The position numbers and the translations under genes are program-made. A stretch of 64,000 nt of DNA from the NCBI RefSeq assembly GCF_001425755.1, contig NZ_LMDH01000001.1, positions 789,367 to 853,366 of the forward strand, in the 5' to 3' direction. Position 1 is the first letter of the stretch, and every line of letters begins with the position of its first letter. This document shows, in pieces, positions 42,607 through 53,073 of this stretch. The DNA is from Aeromicrobium sp. Root344 (GTDB taxonomy: Bacteria > Actinomycetota > Actinomycetes > Propionibacteriales > Nocardioidaceae). Below the pieces are notes generated by a model that was given only the letters and a program-made list of their open reading frames with translations, made no database searches and was not told where the DNA came from.

Positions 42607-42902
42607 TTCACACCGACTTCGTCGACGTCGACCGTGCGCACAGCCCGGAACAGCGCGAGGACGATCGCGAGTCCGAGGCCGATCTCGGCGGCCGCCAGCG
42701 TGATGGTGAACAGCGTGAGCACCTGTCCGGTGTGGATTCGGTCGGCGAACCACGCGTCGAACGCCACGAGGTTGAGGTTGACCGCGTTGAGCATGAGCTC
42801 GACGCCGAGCAGCATCAGGACGGCGTTGCGTCGGGCGAGGACGCCGTAGAGCCCGATGCCGAACAGCGCGGCCGACAGCACCAGCGGATAGAGCAGGGGC
42901 AT
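42603..42902 (-). CDS. nuoK2: Complex I subunit NuoK, second cluster
   Basis: A 99-residue three-helix protein ([52 protein letters not shown]) with the two conserved membrane glutamates in GVELML and AAAEIG. Start and stop overlap its neighbours. Confidence 0.92.
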   Translation of the reverse strand: MPLLYPLVLSAALFGIGLYGVLARRNAVLMLLGVELMLNAVNLNLVAFDAWFADRIHTGQVLTLFTITLAAAEIGLGLAIVLALFRAVRTVDVDEVGVK

Positions 42903-43399
42903 CAGCGTTCGGTTCCCGACCGGGAGATGACGATCGCGCCGACCAATGCCGCGAGCAGGACCCCGCTGAGGATCTCGAACGGGAGCACCCAGTCGTTGAA
43001 CAGGGCATCGCCGAGCGACCGGGCGGTGCCGATGCGGCGCCCTTCGATGCGCTCGCCATGGAATCCGCTGACAACCGTCGCACCGAGACCGACGGCGGCG
43101 ACGAGGCCGAGGACCGCGGCCGTCCACCGGTTGCCGGTGACCTCGGCGGAGATCGTCGACTGCTGGCGCGTCAGCATCAGGGCGAAGATCACCAGCACGA
43201 CGACCGAGCCGACGTACACGAGCACCTGCACCCAGGCGACGAACTCGGCGGTCATCAGCACGAAGCAGCCGGCGACCGCCCCGAGCGTCACGACCAGCCA
43301 CAGCGCCGAGTGCACGAGCTGGCTCGTCGTCATGGCCAGCAGCGCCGATCCGACGGCGAGGGCGGCGAACAGCAGGAAGACGACCTCGGTGGCGCTCAC
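42902..43399 (-). CDS. nuoJ2: Complex I subunit NuoJ, second cluster
   Basis: A 165-residue membrane subunit from GTG 43399 with about five helices. [20 protein letters not shown] is the characteristic third-helix region that forms the pi-bulge in complex I. It overlaps nuoI2 and nuoK2. Confidence 0.9.
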   Translation of the reverse strand: MSATEVVFLLFAALAVGSALLAMTTSQLVHSALWLVVTLGAVAGCFVLMTAEFVAWVQVLVYVGSVVVLVIFALMLTRQQSTISAEVTGNRWTAAVLGLVAAVGLGATVVSGFHGERIEGRRIGTARSLGDALFNDWVLPFEILSGVLLAALVGAIVISRSGTER

Positions 43400-43908
43400 T
43401 CGGGATCCTCCGCGGCGGCCTCGTAGGCGGCGAGCTCCTTGGACGGCTCGGCGCCAGGATCGAGCGCCTGGGGCGCGGGCACGGTCCACATCCACTCGCG
43501 CAGCCGGTTCATGTCGTGCGTGAGGTCGACGATGTCGCCCTCGGCATACGCGAACTCCGGCGACCAGTGCAGGGCGTCGAACGGGCAGACCTCGATGCAG
43601 ATAGTGCAGTACATGCAGAGCGAGTAGTCGATGTCGAACGTGTCGAGCACGTTCTGGCTGCGGTCGCGGCCACCCTCGGTCGTCGCCGGGATGGTCTCCT
43701 TGTGCGAGTCGATCGTGATGCACCACGAGGGGCACTCGCGGGCGCACAGCATGCACGACGTGCAGTTCTCCTCCTGCAGCGCGATGACGCCGCGGCTGCG
43801 GGGCGGCAGGTCGGGCTGCACGTCGGGATAGTGCGCCGTGACGGATCGCCGGGTCAGGTTCTTGAACGTGACCTTGAGGCCTTGCAGCAGCCCCTTGCCG
43901 TACGTCAT
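43396..43908 (-). CDS. nuoI2: Complex I iron-sulfur subunit NuoI, second cluster
   Basis: A 170-residue ferredoxin-like subunit with two complete 4Fe-4S motifs, [12 protein letters not shown] and [12 protein letters not shown]. These hold clusters N6a/N6b in standard complex I. It overlaps nuoH2 (ATGA). Confidence 0.93.
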   Translation of the reverse strand: MTYGKGLLQGLKVTFKNLTRRSVTAHYPDVQPDLPPRSRGVIALQEENCTSCMLCARECPSWCITIDSHKETIPATTEGGRDRSQNVLDTFDIDYSLCMYCTICIEVCPFDALHWSPEFAYAEGDIVDLTHDMNRLREWMWTVPAPQALDPGAEPSKELAAYEAAAEDPE

Positions 43909-44873
43909 GCGACCACCAGCACCGTCGTCAGGGTGATCTGCGCGAGGGCGACCGGCACGAGCACCTTCCAGGCCAGCGCGTTGACCTGGTCCTCACGGAG
44001 CCGGGGATAGGCGACGCGCGCCCAGATGACGAGGAACGCCACCGCCATGACCTTGACCAGCGTCCAGAGCCAGCCGATGTGGTCCGAGAACGGCCCGGCC
44101 CACCCGCCGAGGAACAGCACCGTCGTCAGGGCCGAGAGCACCAGGATCCCGGCGTACTCGGCGAGCAGGAACATCGCGAAGCGCATGCCGCCGTACTCGG
44201 TCAGCGGTCCCATGACGAGCTCCGCGTCGGCCAGCGGCGCATCGAACGGCGGGCGCTGCAGCTCGGCCAGCCCCGCGATGAAGAACACGATGAGTCCCGG
44301 GAGCTGGGTGATCAGCCACCACGGCTCCCACTCCTGCGCGATGCCGACCAGCGACAGCGTCCCGGCGGCCATCGCGACGCTGGCGGCGGCGAGCACCATC
44401 GGCAGCTCGTACGACATGAGCTGGGCCGCGACGCGCATGCCGCCGATGTAGGAGTACTTGTTGCCGCTGCCGAGGCCACCCATCAGCGTGCCGAGCACGC
44501 CGACGCTCATCGCCGCGAGCACGAAGAACAGGCCGAGGTCGAGGTCCTGGCCGATCAGGTTGCCCTGCCCGAAGAACGGGCCGAGGGGGATCGCGAGGAG
44601 GGCGACGAGGTAGGGCGCCAGCGCGACAGCCGGCGCGAGCTCGAACACCCTGCGGTCTGCGGCAACCGGGGTGATGCTCTCCTTCTGGACGAACTTCACG
44701 CCGTCGGCGACGAGCTGTGCCCAGCCGTGGAAGCCACCGGCTGCCATCGGCCCGACCCGGCTCTGCATGTGCGCCATGGCCTTGTGCTCCATCTGGCCGA
44801 TGACCAGTGGCAGCACCATGAACACCGCGAGCACGAGGACGCAGCGCAGGATCACGTCGATGACGTCAGGCAT
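43905..44873 (-). CDS. nuoH2: Complex I subunit NuoH, second cluster
   Basis: A 322-residue membrane subunit from ATG 44873. [20 protein letters not shown] and [17 protein letters not shown] are quinone-site signatures of NuoH. It overlaps the nuoC2 end by eight bases. In a complete complex this subunit contacts NuoD, which is not encoded in this cluster. Confidence 0.92.
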   Translation of the reverse strand: MPDVIDVILRCVLVLAVFMVLPLVIGQMEHKAMAHMQSRVGPMAAGGFHGWAQLVADGVKFVQKESITPVAADRRVFELAPAVALAPYLVALLAIPLGPFFGQGNLIGQDLDLGLFFVLAAMSVGVLGTLMGGLGSGNKYSYIGGMRVAAQLMSYELPMVLAAASVAMAAGTLSLVGIAQEWEPWWLITQLPGLIVFFIAGLAELQRPPFDAPLADAELVMGPLTEYGGMRFAMFLLAEYAGILVLSALTTVLFLGGWAGPFSDHIGWLWTLVKVMAVAFLVIWARVAYPRLREDQVNALAWKVLVPVALAQITLTTVLVVA

Positions 44874-45456
44874 CGCCGTCCCCCTCGGTCGTTGAGCTTG
44901 TCGAAGGGACGTCCGAATCAACCACTTTCCCCGGGCCCCAGTCCTCGGGATCGGGTACGCCCGGCGGCTTGATCCGGCGGCGGCTCGGCGAATGGGTCGA
45001 CTCGGCGTCGCTCTCCCCCGGCTCCTTGGCGCCGGGCCAGGGCTTGGCGACGCGCGAGGCCAGCACGAACTCCTTGCGCAGCGGATGACCCTCGAAGCCG
45101 TCCGGCAGCAGCAACGGCTCGAGGTCGAGGCCGAAGTCGATGCCGAACATCTCGTGCGTCTCGCGCTCGTGCCACGAGGCACCGGCGTAGACGTCGGCGA
45201 TCGAGGCCACCGCAGCAGCGTCACGGTCGACGTAGGTGACCAGGAGCAGATGGTCCAGGCCCCCGCCCCCGGAGCTTGTCGAAGGGACCCGGGCCACGTG
45301 CAGCACGAGCCGGAACCCCTCGGGGTGCTCGTCGACCGCGGACAGCCAGTCGAAGTAGGTGTAGCCGTCGCGCTTGAGCTGTGCCGCGGCGTCGTGCCAC
45401 TCGGCTGCCTCGACGACACGGTGCGGCGGGCCGAAGCCGTTGTCCTCAAGCGTCAC
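44866..45456 (-). CDS. nuoC2: Complex I subunit NuoC, second cluster
   Basis: A 196-residue protein from GTG 45456. [13 protein letters not shown] and [16 protein letters not shown] are the NuoC core. Two stretches reading PSTSS (about residues 58-63 and near the C terminus) are encoded by copies of a short repeat (TCGACAAGCTC on the coding strand). No NuoD sequence is fused. The tail [16 protein letters not shown] is unusual for NuoC. Confidence 0.85.
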   Translation of the reverse strand: MTLEDNGFGPPHRVVEAAEWHDAAAQLKRDGYTYFDWLSAVDEHPEGFRLVLHVARVPSTSSGGGGLDHLLLVTYVDRDAAAVASIADVYAGASWHERETHEMFGIDFGLDLEPLLLPDGFEGHPLRKEFVLASRVAKPWPGAKEPGESDAESTHSPSRRRIKPPGVPDPEDWGPGKVVDSDVPSTSSTTEGDGDA

Positions 45457-46031
45457 TCGGGCGCCTCCATGCGAGGTGACAGCAGTGAGGTGGCCGGGCG
45501 CTGGTAGCGATCGGCCAGGTTCTCTCCGGCGATCTTGTCCTGAAGCGTGACGATGCCGTTGAGCAACGCTTCAGGACGCGGCGGGCACCCCGGTACGTAC
45601 ACGTCGACGGGGATGATCTGGTCGACGCCCTTGGTGACGCAGTAGGAGTCCCAGTAGGGCCCCCCGGAGTTGGCGCACGAGCCGAAGCTGATGACGTACT
45701 TGGGCTCGGGCATCTGGTCGTAGAGCCGCTTGATCGCAGGTGCCATCTTGTCGGTCACGGTGCCCGACACGACCATCAGATCGGCCTGACGCGGACCTGG
45801 CGCGAACGGGATGACGCCGAGCCGGATGAAGTCGTGGCGCGACATCGACGTCGCGATGAACTCGATCGCACAGCAGGCAAGCCCGAAGTTGAAGACCCAG
45901 AGGGAGTACTTGCGACCCCAGTTGAGCAGATAGCGCGCGGGCTTGGGGGCGTACGCCGACCCGGCTCCGAGCGTCGGCGGAGCAAGGGTCGGCATCGGCA
46001 GGTCGATCTGCCCGGGACGGTCTAGGTCCAC
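45453..46031 (-). CDS. nuoB2: Complex I iron-sulfur subunit NuoB, second cluster
   Basis: A 192-residue protein from GTG 46031, which overlaps nuoA2 by ten bases; ATG 45995 is an alternative. It has the adjacent cysteines of cluster N2 ([10 protein letters not shown]), then [25 protein letters not shown] and [16 protein letters not shown]. It would form the N2 site facing quinone. Confidence 0.92.
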   Translation of the reverse strand: MDLDRPGQIDLPMPTLAPPTLGAGSAYAPKPARYLLNWGRKYSLWVFNFGLACCAIEFIATSMSRHDFIRLGVIPFAPGPRQADLMVVSGTVTDKMAPAIKRLYDQMPEPKYVISFGSCANSGGPYWDSYCVTKGVDQIIPVDVYVPGCPPRPEALLNGIVTLQDKIAGENLADRYQRPATSLLSPRMEAPE

Positions 46032-46387
46032 GACAGCACCCCCTTGCGCCAGGCGTAGGCGAGGCCCACGACGAGGATGCCGATGAAGATGCCCATCTCG
46101 GCCGCGGCGGCCCGGCCGATGTCCTCGAGCACGACCGCCCACGGGAAGAGGAACACTGCGTCGACCGCGAAGATCACGTAGAGGAATGCGTAGACGTAGT
46201 AGCGGACGGTCGACTGCGCCCAGCCCGCACCAACCGGGTCGACCCCCGACTCATACGTCAGCTGCTTCTCGCGGGCGGCGACGCGCGGACGCATCAGGCG
46301 GTTGACCCCGAGCATCCCCGCGGCCAGCACGATGCCGGCGAGGATGATGACGCCGACCGCCGTGTAGTCGTCGAGGTAGGCGTCCAT
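46022..46387 (-). CDS. nuoA2: Complex I subunit NuoA, second cluster
   Basis: A 121-residue three-helix subunit. [15 protein letters not shown] and [21 protein letters not shown] match NuoA. It is first in the cluster. A TAGAGT hexamer lies six bases before the ATG, so the transcript could be leaderless. Confidence 0.92.
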   Translation of the reverse strand: MDAYLDDYTAVGVIILAGIVLAAGMLGVNRLMRPRVAAREKQLTYESGVDPVGAGWAQSTVRYYVYAFLYVIFAVDAVFLFPWAVVLEDIGRAAAAEMGIFIGILVVGLAYAWRKGVLSWT

Positions 46388-46393
46388 GGGAAC

Positions 46394-46399
46394 ACTCTA
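46394..46399 (-). promoter_or_regulatory. Possible leaderless -10 element of the second nuo cluster
   Basis: TAGAGT on the reverse strand, six bases before the nuoA2 ATG, would place the transcript start at the first base of the codon. The -35 is poor. There is no ribosome site for nuoA2, which fits leaderless translation. Confidence 0.3.
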
Positions 46400-46443
46400 G
46401 GGAAGAACCGTCCCGCGTTGTCCGACCCCGCCGATTGGGCCGC

Positions 46444-47151
46444 TCACGCCGTCTCCGCCCGCGCGACCTCCTCGCGCGTCCACGGCCAGGTGAGCAGCGC
46501 CCACACCACCGCGACGATCGCGATCTCGAGCACGACGAACAGCGGCCATGGGCCGAGGTAGTCCAGCAGCGAAGCGTTCTTGGGCAGCCGGTTGAGGTAG
46601 CCGTAGTTGGTGCCGGCGACGACGTTGAAGAGGTACGCGCTGAGGGCCCAGGCCAGCGTGATCGCAACGGTCTGCCGGTACGTGTGCCACGTGGGCAGGA
46701 TCCGCAGGCCGAGCACCAGGAACAGCGAGGCCCAGACGATCAGGAGGTGCATGCCCCAGAACATCAGGAACCGTGCCTCGGGGAAGTCCGACGCGAGGTC
46801 AGGCGTCAGCATCCCCTGGGTCGTGAGCGTGATGCCCCACAGATAGGTGATCGTCGCGGTGAGCCGGCTACGGGTCCACAGCGCGTGCACGGCGAACATC
46901 CACGCAAGGTCGCAGAGCTGGAACGGCAGGGAGGTCTGCAGGTTCCACTCGTCGGGCGTGAGCTGCAGGATCTGCAGCGGCACCGTGACCCCGAGGATCG
47001 CGCCGGCGAACGTACGCCTGACCGTCTGCTCCGCCGTGCCATCCATTCGGCGACCGGCCACGACGATCAGCACCGCGCCGACCACGAAGATCGCCAGCAC
47101 CGTCAGGTGCGACGGCCCGTACGTCTCGAAGCGGTCGGCGGCTGCCAGCAT
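46444..47151 (-). CDS. YwaF/TIGR02206-type integral membrane protein
   Basis: A 235-residue protein with about seven helices. FQLCDLAWMFAVHALW, ITYLWGITLTTQGMLTPDL, FWGMHLLIVWASLFLV and NVVAGTNYGYLNRLPKNASL are the features I associate with the TIGR02206 family. Function unknown. It lies 56 bases upstream of nuoA2 on the same strand. Confidence 0.8.
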   Translation of the reverse strand: MLAAADRFETYGPSHLTVLAIFVVGAVLIVVAGRRMDGTAEQTVRRTFAGAILGVTVPLQILQLTPDEWNLQTSLPFQLCDLAWMFAVHALWTRSRLTATITYLWGITLTTQGMLTPDLASDFPEARFLMFWGMHLLIVWASLFLVLGLRILPTWHTYRQTVAITLAWALSAYLFNVVAGTNYGYLNRLPKNASLLDYLGPWPLFVVLEIAIVAVVWALLTWPWTREEVARAETA

Positions 47152-47181
47152 GCGATGACGCTAGCCGATCGGCAACCGGGC

Positions 47182-47769
47182 TCAGGGCACCCGCAGGAAC
47201 GTGACGGCGAACCCGGCGTCGTCGGTGAACGGCTCCAGGTCCCACGTCGCGAACCGTTGCTCGAGCTCGAGCCCGGCCGTGGCGGCGTCGGCGTCGAGCT
47301 GTCCGACGCCGTAGCCGCGATCGAGCGCGAAGCCCAGCACGATCCGGCCGCCCGTGCGTACGTGGGCGCGCAGGCCGCGCAACACCTCGACCTCGGTGTC
47401 CGGCGCCACGAACACCATGACGTTGCCGGCCACGACGGCGACGTCGAACGGCTCCTCGTCGAGGTCCAGGGCGGCCAGGTCGCCGACCAGCCAACGCGGA
47501 CCTGGATGGTCCTCCTGCGCGGCAGCGATCAGGACCGGATCCGCGTCGACCCCGACGACGGTGTGGCCGCGATCGTGCAGGATCGCGCCCACGCGACCGG
47601 GACCGCAACCCGCGTCGAGGATGCGTGAGCCCGGCGCCGCGATCGCATCGATCAGGCGGGCCTCACCGCCGAGGTCGGCACCTTTGGCCGCCATCGTGCG
47701 GAAGCGCTCGACGTACCACTGCGAGTGCCCGTCCTTCGTGTCGGTGAACCACCGCGGAGTGCTGCTCAT
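47182..47769 (-). CDS. Class I SAM-dependent methyltransferase
   Basis: A 195-residue Rossmann-fold methyltransferase. The SAM site ILDAGCGPGRVGAIL, the acidic VVGVDADPVLI and GDLAALDLDEEPFDV are clear. The N-terminal WFTDTKDGHSQWYVERF is typical of a small actinobacterial subfamily of unknown substrate. Confidence 0.85.
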   Translation of the reverse strand: MSSTPRWFTDTKDGHSQWYVERFRTMAAKGADLGGEARLIDAIAAPGSRILDAGCGPGRVGAILHDRGHTVVGVDADPVLIAAAQEDHPGPRWLVGDLAALDLDEEPFDVAVVAGNVMVFVAPDTEVEVLRGLRAHVRTGGRIVLGFALDRGYGVGQLDADAATAGLELEQRFATWDLEPFTDDAGFAVTFLRVP

Positions 47770-47875
47770 GTCGTCATGGTGCCCCGACGGTCAGACTTCG
47801 GCGAATTCCGGCCAACCTTTCGCTGCGGTGTCGGCGTCGGGACGAGGTGGGCGCGCTCGGGCGTACCCTCGTCTC

Positions 47876-48781
47876 GTGAACGACTCCAAGAGCGGCGTGG
47901 GCCTCGGAGTCGCCGCCTATCTGTGCTGGGGATTCTTCCCGCTGTACTGGCCGCTGCTCGACCCGGCGAGTTCCCTCGAGATCCTGGCGCACCGGTTCGT
48001 GTGGTCGATGGTCTTCGTGCTCGTCTCGATCACGGCGATGGGCAAGTGGTCGACGTTCCTCGCGATCGCGCGCGACCGGCGGCTCATGATCATCCTGACG
48101 TTCGCGTCGATCACGATCGCGCTCAACTGGGGCGGCTTCATCTACGGCGTCACCAACGGGCACGTCGTGGAGACCTCGCTGGGCTACTTCATCAACCCGC
48201 TCGTCACGGTGCTGCTCGGCGTGTTCGTGCTCAAGGAGACGCTGCGGCCGGCGCAGTGGGGTGCCATCGGCATCGGCGTCCTCGCGGTCGTCGTGCTGTC
48301 GATCGGATACGGCCGACTGCCGTGGATCGCCCTGCTCGTGGCGCTCTCGTTCGCGGCGTACGGGTTCCTCAAGAAGAAGGCCAACCTCGGCGCGTTCGAG
48401 GGCCTCGGCATGGAGACCGCGATCCTGTTCCCCGTCGCCGTGGCGTTCCTGGTCGCGTTGCAGTTCCGCGGTGACCTGACGTTCGGGCACGACGGCCCCG
48501 GCAACGCCGCACTGCTGGTGGGCACGGGTGTCGTCACCGCGATCCCGCTGCTGCTGTTCGGCGCTGCCGCCACGCGCCTGACCCTGACGACGATCGGGAT
48601 CCTGCAGTACCTCGGCCCGATCATCCAGTTCATCACCGGCCTGACGATCTTCGACGAGACCATGACGACCGAGCGGTGGATCGGTTTCGTCCTGGTCTGG
48701 ATCGCCCTCGTCATCTTCACCGTCGACGCCATCACGAGCCGCCGACGCCGGATGGTCCCGACCGAAGCCGCCCCGATCTGA
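47876..48781 (+). CDS. rarD: RarD-type EamA/DMT-superfamily transporter
   Basis: A 301-residue membrane protein with about ten helices, starting at GTG 47876. GVAAYLCWGFFPLYWPLL, LNWGGFIYGVTNGHVVETSLGY-like segment (read in parts), GYFINPLV and LQYLGPIIQFITG are RarD signatures. Substrate unknown. It is convergent with the prenyl synthase and followed by a long nested inverted repeat. Confidence 0.9.
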   Translation: MNDSKSGVGLGVAAYLCWGFFPLYWPLLDPASSLEILAHRFVWSMVFVLVSITAMGKWSTFLAIARDRRLMIILTFASITIALNWGGFIYGVTNGHVVETSLGYFINPLVTVLLGVFVLKETLRPAQWGAIGIGVLAVVVLSIGYGRLPWIALLVALSFAAYGFLKKKANLGAFEGLGMETAILFPVAVAFLVALQFRGDLTFGHDGPGNAALLVGTGVVTAIPLLLFGAAATRLTLTTIGILQYLGPIIQFITGLTIFDETMTTERWIGFVLVWIALVIFTVDAITSRRRRMVPTEAAPI

Positions 48782-48800
48782 GCTCGGCCAGCCGGCGGCT

Positions 48801-48892
48801 GCGGTTTACCAAGAGGTCAGGGCATGGGGCCACTCCTCAGGGTGCACAACCCCGGTGAGGTGGCAGTTTGCCCTGACCTCTTGGTAAACCGC
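48801..48892. terminator. Long nested inverted repeat between convergent genes
   Basis: A perfect 24-bp stem (48801-48824 with 48869-48892, beginning GCGGTTTACCAAGAGGTC) encloses a 44-base loop. That loop holds a second imperfect stem (GCCACTCCTCA with TGAGGTGGC). It lies between rarD and the prenyl synthase gene and could stop both transcripts. Its size and nesting exceed an ordinary terminator. Confidence 0.7.
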
Positions 48893-48895
48893 GCG

Positions 48896-49885
48896 TCAGC
48901 CGAGGCGGGTCGCGACGGTGTCGCAGAGGGCTTGCAGGGCGGCGCGGGCCGGTACGTCGGGCAGCTTGGCGAGCAGGGCGCTCGCGGCATCGGCCTCGGC
49001 CTGGACGTAGGTGCGGGCCTCGGTCATCGCCGGGTGCACACGCAGCAGCCGGATGGCCTCGTCGAGCTCGGCGTCGTCGGTCAGCGGCTTGGCCAGCAGC
49101 GATCGCAACCGCTCGCTCTCCGCGTCGGTCGATCGCAGCGCGATCAGGGTCGGCAGCGTCGGGACGCCCTCACGCAGGTCGGTGCCGGGCGTCTTGCCCG
49201 AGTCGCCGGTCTCGCTGGCGATGTCGATGATGTCGTCGCTGAGCTGGAACGCCGCACCGATCCGCTCGCCGAACTCGCTGAGCGTCTCCTGCACGTCGAC
49301 CGAGGCGCCGGCCATCTTGGCGCCGAACAGGGCAGCCGTGGCGATCAACGATCCGGTCTTGTCGGCGACGACCGACAGGTAGTGCGCCAGCGCGTCGTCG
49401 TCCTCTGACGGGCCGAGCGTCTCGCGGATCTGGCCCTGCACGAGCCGGGAGAACGTACGTGCCTGGATGCGCACGGCCTCAGGCCCGAGGTCGGACACGA
49501 GGTCGGAGGCCTGGGCGAACAGGTAGTCGCCGACCAGGATCGCGACCGAGTTGTCCCAGCGGGCGTTGGCGCTCGGGGCGCCGCGGCGCTTGTCGGCCTC
49601 GTCCATGACGTCGTCGTGATAGAGCGTGGCGAGATGCGTCAGCTCGACGACGACCGCGGAGCGTACGACGTCAGGGTTGGCCGACTCGCCGAACTCCGCG
49701 CTGAGCATGACCAGGAGGGGGCGGAACCGCTTGCCGCCGGCATTGAGCAGGTGGGCGGCGGCCTCCGCGACGAACTTCTCCGGGCTGTCGACGGCGGCAG
49801 CGAGCTGCACCTCGACCTGCTCGACCCCCGCCTGGACGCGCGCCTCCAGGGTCGGGTCGGTGAACGAGACACCCAGACGGGACAC
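48896..49885 (-). CDS. Polyprenyl diphosphate synthase
   Basis: A 329-residue all-trans prenyltransferase from GTG 49885 (AGGAG six bases upstream). The two Asp-rich motifs are HDDVMDEAD and SDDIIDIA, with GGKRFRPLLVML before them. It probably makes the C35-C45 side chain of menaquinone. It follows nuoN by 21 bases on the same strand, so quinone supply is co-transcribed with complex I. Confidence 0.92.
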   Translation of the reverse strand: MSRLGVSFTDPTLEARVQAGVEQVEVQLAAAVDSPEKFVAEAAAHLLNAGGKRFRPLLVMLSAEFGESANPDVVRSAVVVELTHLATLYHDDVMDEADKRRGAPSANARWDNSVAILVGDYLFAQASDLVSDLGPEAVRIQARTFSRLVQGQIRETLGPSEDDDALAHYLSVVADKTGSLIATAALFGAKMAGASVDVQETLSEFGERIGAAFQLSDDIIDIASETGDSGKTPGTDLREGVPTLPTLIALRSTDAESERLRSLLAKPLTDDAELDEAIRLLRVHPAMTEARTYVQAEADAASALLAKLPDVPARAALQALCDTVATRLG

Positions 49886-49906
49886 GCGGAGCTCCTAGGG
49901 AATGGA

Positions 49907-51529
49907 TCAGCGCACGAAGGCGCCTGCATGCTGCGCAAGATCCAGCAGCGGTCCCGGAATGATACCGAGTCCCAGGGTGGCGATCACAGCCACGGCAAGC
50001 ACTGTCGTCGTGAGGACGCTCGGCACCGCGACCGTGGGGCCCTCGCCGACGGGCTCGGTGAAGAACATCAGCACGATGACCCGCACGTAGAAGTAGGCCG
50101 CCAGGGCGCTGACCAGCACGCCGATCACGACCAGCCACCAGAAGCCACCCGACCACGCCGCGCTGAACACGGTCCACTTGCCGATGAACCCACCCGTGAG
50201 CGGGATGCCGGCGAACGACAGCATGAACAGCGCGAACGAGCCGGCGAGCACCGGCGACGTCTTGCCGAGACCGGCCCACTTCGACAGGTGCGTGGTCTCG
50301 CCACCGGAGTCGCGTACGAGGGTCACGACCGCGAACGCACCGATCGACGAGACGCCGTAGACCGTCAGGTAGAACAGGATGCTCGAGGTCGAGGTGATCC
50401 GCGACGAGTCCTTGGCCCCGGCGTACGCGCCGACGAAGCCGACGAGCAGGAATCCCGCGTGGGCGATCGAGGAGTAGGCCAGCATGCGCTTGACGTCGGT
50501 CTGCGAGATCGAGACGACGGCGCCGAGGAACATCGTGATGATCGCGACCGCGACGATGATCGGCCGCCAGTCCCACGACGAGCCGCCGAACGCCACGAAG
50601 AACACGCGGAGCAGCGCGAGGAACGCCGCGGCCTTGGTGCCTGCGGCCATGAACGCCGTGACCGGCGTCGGGGCGCCTTGATAGACGTCGGGCGTCCACG
50701 TGTGGAACGGCACCGCACCGATCTTGAACAGCAGGCCGACCGCCATCAGCGCGGTGGCAGCCAACAGCATGTTCTCGCCGCCCGTGCGGTTGGTCACCGC
50801 GACGTCGATGTCGGAGAGCCGGAAGCTGCCGGCATAGCCGTACGTGAGGGCGATGCCGTAGAGGAAGAACACCGACGAGAACGCACCCAGCAGGAAGTAC
50901 TTGAGCGCGGCCTCCTGGCTCATGAGCCGGCGGCGACGGGCCAGGCCGCACAGCAGGTAGAGCGGCAGGCTCAGGACCTCGAGCGCGACGAACATCGTCA
51001 GCAGGTCGTTGGACGTCGCGAACAGCATCATGCCGACGAGGGCGAACAGCGCGAGCGGGAAGACCTCGGTGTGCTCGACGCGATGCTTGATCGCCTCGGC
51101 CTCGGACGCAGAGCCCGGCGCGTCGGCGGCCCGGCCGGTGAAGCCACTGAGCCCACCCTCGAGGCGTCGCTCGGCGAACAGCAGCATGCTCAGGAAGCCG
51201 AAGATCAGCAGGATCCCCCAGGCGAACACGCCGGGTCCGTCGACCGCCAGCGCGCCTTCGGCGGCGACCTGGCCCCGGGCGAGACGGGATCCGTCGAGCT
51301 TGTCGAGGTCGGTGAAGACCCAGATCGTGTCGGCGAACGCCGCGACGATGCCGACGACGGCGAGACCGGCCTGCACCAGGAAGCGCGAGCTGCGGGGCCA
51401 GAAGGCCTCGACGATGACGCCGAGGACGGCGACGCCGGCGATGATGAAGACCGGAGCCAGGAGCGAGTACTCGATGTCCGGCGCGGAGATCGGGGGCAGG
51501 TCGGTCGCGGATGAGAACGTGGCGATCAT
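49907..51529 (-). CDS. nuoN: Complex I subunit NuoN, main cluster
   Basis: A 540-residue antiporter-like subunit. ALEVLSLPLYLLCGLARR, EAALKYFLLGAFSSVFFLYG and VPFHTWTPDVYQGAPTPVTA are diagnostic. It overlaps nuoM (ATGA). Confidence 0.95.
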   Translation of the reverse strand: MIATFSSATDLPPISAPDIEYSLLAPVFIIAGVAVLGVIVEAFWPRSSRFLVQAGLAVVGIVAAFADTIWVFTDLDKLDGSRLARGQVAAEGALAVDGPGVFAWGILLIFGFLSMLLFAERRLEGGLSGFTGRAADAPGSASEAEAIKHRVEHTEVFPLALFALVGMMLFATSNDLLTMFVALEVLSLPLYLLCGLARRRRLMSQEAALKYFLLGAFSSVFFLYGIALTYGYAGSFRLSDIDVAVTNRTGGENMLLAATALMAVGLLFKIGAVPFHTWTPDVYQGAPTPVTAFMAAGTKAAAFLALLRVFFVAFGGSSWDWRPIIVAVAIITMFLGAVVSISQTDVKRMLAYSSIAHAGFLLVGFVGAYAGAKDSSRITSTSSILFYLTVYGVSSIGAFAVVTLVRDSGGETTHLSKWAGLGKTSPVLAGSFALFMLSFAGIPLTGGFIGKWTVFSAAWSGGFWWLVVIGVLVSALAAYFYVRVIVLMFFTEPVGEGPTVAVPSVLTTTVLAVAVIATLGLGIIPGPLLDLAQHAGAFVR

Positions 51530-53073
51530 CCGTGTCCTCCTTCCTGCGTGGCTGATTCATCGATCTGGACGGGTGTCTTGGGCGCCGGGTCACCCTTGCC
51601 GACGTGGCTGATCACCTCGTCGATCGCGGGGTTGATGACGTTGAGCAGCGGCTGCGGGAAGAAGCCGAGGCCGACGATCAGGATGATCGCTGGGGTCAAC
51701 GACGCCATCTCGCGGTGGTCGAGGTCGCTCACGCCCTCGTTGCCGGCCTTGAGCGGTCCGGTCATGACGCGTTGGTACATGATCAGGATGTAGAGCGCCG
51801 CGAGCACGATGCCGAGCGTGGCGAACGCCGCCGCCGGGATGGATCTCGTGAACGTGCCGGCGAGCACGAGGAACTCCGAGATGAACGGCGCGAGACCCGG
51901 CAAGGACAGGCTGGACAGACCAGCCACGAGCAGGACGCCGGACATGATCGGGGCGATCTTCTGCACGCCGCCGAAGTCGGAGATCCGCGCCGAGCCGCGT
52001 CTGGCGATCATCATGCCGGTGACGAGGAACAGCGCGGCGGTCGAGAGGCCGTGGTTGAACATGTAGAGCGTCGAGCCGGCCAGCGACGTCGTCGTGAACG
52101 CGAAGATGCCGAGGATGATGAAGCCGAAGTGCGACACCGAGGTGAAGGCGATGAGCCGGCGGATGTCGTCCTGGCCGATCGCGAGCAGCGCGCCGTAGAG
52201 GATGCTGATGACCGCGAGCACGATGACGACGGGGCTGGCCCAGTCGGACGCACCCGGGAACAGCCCGAGGCACCAGCGGATCATGCCGAACGTGCCGATC
52301 TTGTCGATCACGCTGACCATCAGCACCGAGGTGCCCGGGGTTGCCTGACCGGCGGCGTCCGGCAGCCACGTGTGCAGGGGCCACAGCGGCGCCTTGATCG
52401 CGAACGCGGCCATGAACCCGAGGAACAGCAGCCGTTCGGTGTTGGTGCTGAAGTCGAGGTTCTGCAGGTCGCTGAGCAGGAACGACGCGTCGCCCTGGCG
52501 CGCACTGATGACGTACAGGCCGACGATCGAGGCCAGCATCAGCAGTCCGCCGACGAGGTTGTAGATCAGGAACTTGACCGCGGCGTACGACCGGTTGGGC
52601 CCGCCGAACGAGCCGATCAGGAAGTAGAGCGGGATGAGCGTCGCCTCGAACAGGACGTAGAAGAGGAACGCGTCAGTCGCGGCGAACGCGCCGATCGCGA
52701 GGCCCTCGACCGCCAGCATCCAGGCGAAGTACGCATTCGTGCTCTTGGGATCGGGCAGCCGGTCGCCGAACGCCGCGAGGATCACGATCGGCGTGAGGAT
52801 CGTGGTCAGCAGGATCAGCGTGATGCCGATGCCGTTGACGCCGAGCGAGTAGTAGGCCCCGAAGACCTTGATCCACTCGTGCTTCTCGGTCAGCTGGTAT
52901 CCGCCGGCGTCCTGGTCGAACTTGGCCATGACGACGAGCGACAGGACGAGCGTGATGAGCGAGACGCCGAGCGCGACGTACTTGGCCCGGTGGTGCGGAG
53001 CGGGCTCACGCGGCAGGAGCGCGAGGAGCACCGCTCCCGCGATCGGAGTCGCGGCGAGGATCGACAGGATCAT
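51526..53073 (-). CDS. nuoM: Complex I subunit NuoM, main cluster
   Basis: A 515-residue subunit. [39 protein letters not shown] and [20 protein letters not shown] are the NuoM signatures. The loop after the first of these is short, unlike nuoM2. The C-terminal tail is acidic and polar. Confidence 0.95.
   Translation of the reverse strand: MILSILAATPIAGAVLLALLPREPAPHHRAKYVALGVSLITLVLSLVVMAKFDQDAGGYQLTEKHEWIKVFGAYYSLGVNGIGITLILLTTILTPIVILAAFGDRLPDPKSTNAYFAWMLAVEGLAIGAFAATDAFLFYVLFEATLIPLYFLIGSFGGPNRSYAAVKFLIYNLVGGLLMLASIVGLYVISARQGDASFLLSDLQNLDFSTNTERLLFLGFMAAFAIKAPLWPLHTWLPDAAGQATPGTSVLMVSVIDKIGTFGMIRWCLGLFPGASDWASPVVIVLAVISILYGALLAIGQDDIRRLIAFTSVSHFGFIILGIFAFTTTSLAGSTLYMFNHGLSTAALFLVTGMMIARRGSARISDFGGVQKIAPIMSGVLLVAGLSSLSLPGLAPFISEFLVLAGTFTRSIPAAAFATLGIVLAALYILIMYQRVMTGPLKAGNEGVSDLDHREMASLTPAIILIVGLGFFPQPLLNVINPAIDEVISHVGKGDPAPKTPVQIDESATQEGGHG

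Noticed and set aside
41275..42849. A 524-codon forward-strand frame opposite nuoL2 and nuoK2
   Set aside because: Translation is Arg/Glu/Gln/His-rich low complexity and antisense to well-defined membrane subunits.
44866..45456. Possibility that nuoC2 is a NuoC-D fusion supplying the missing NuoD
   Set aside because: The frame is only 196 residues and ends in a short proline-rich tail; none of the NuoD motifs (e.g. HPSTHG) is present.
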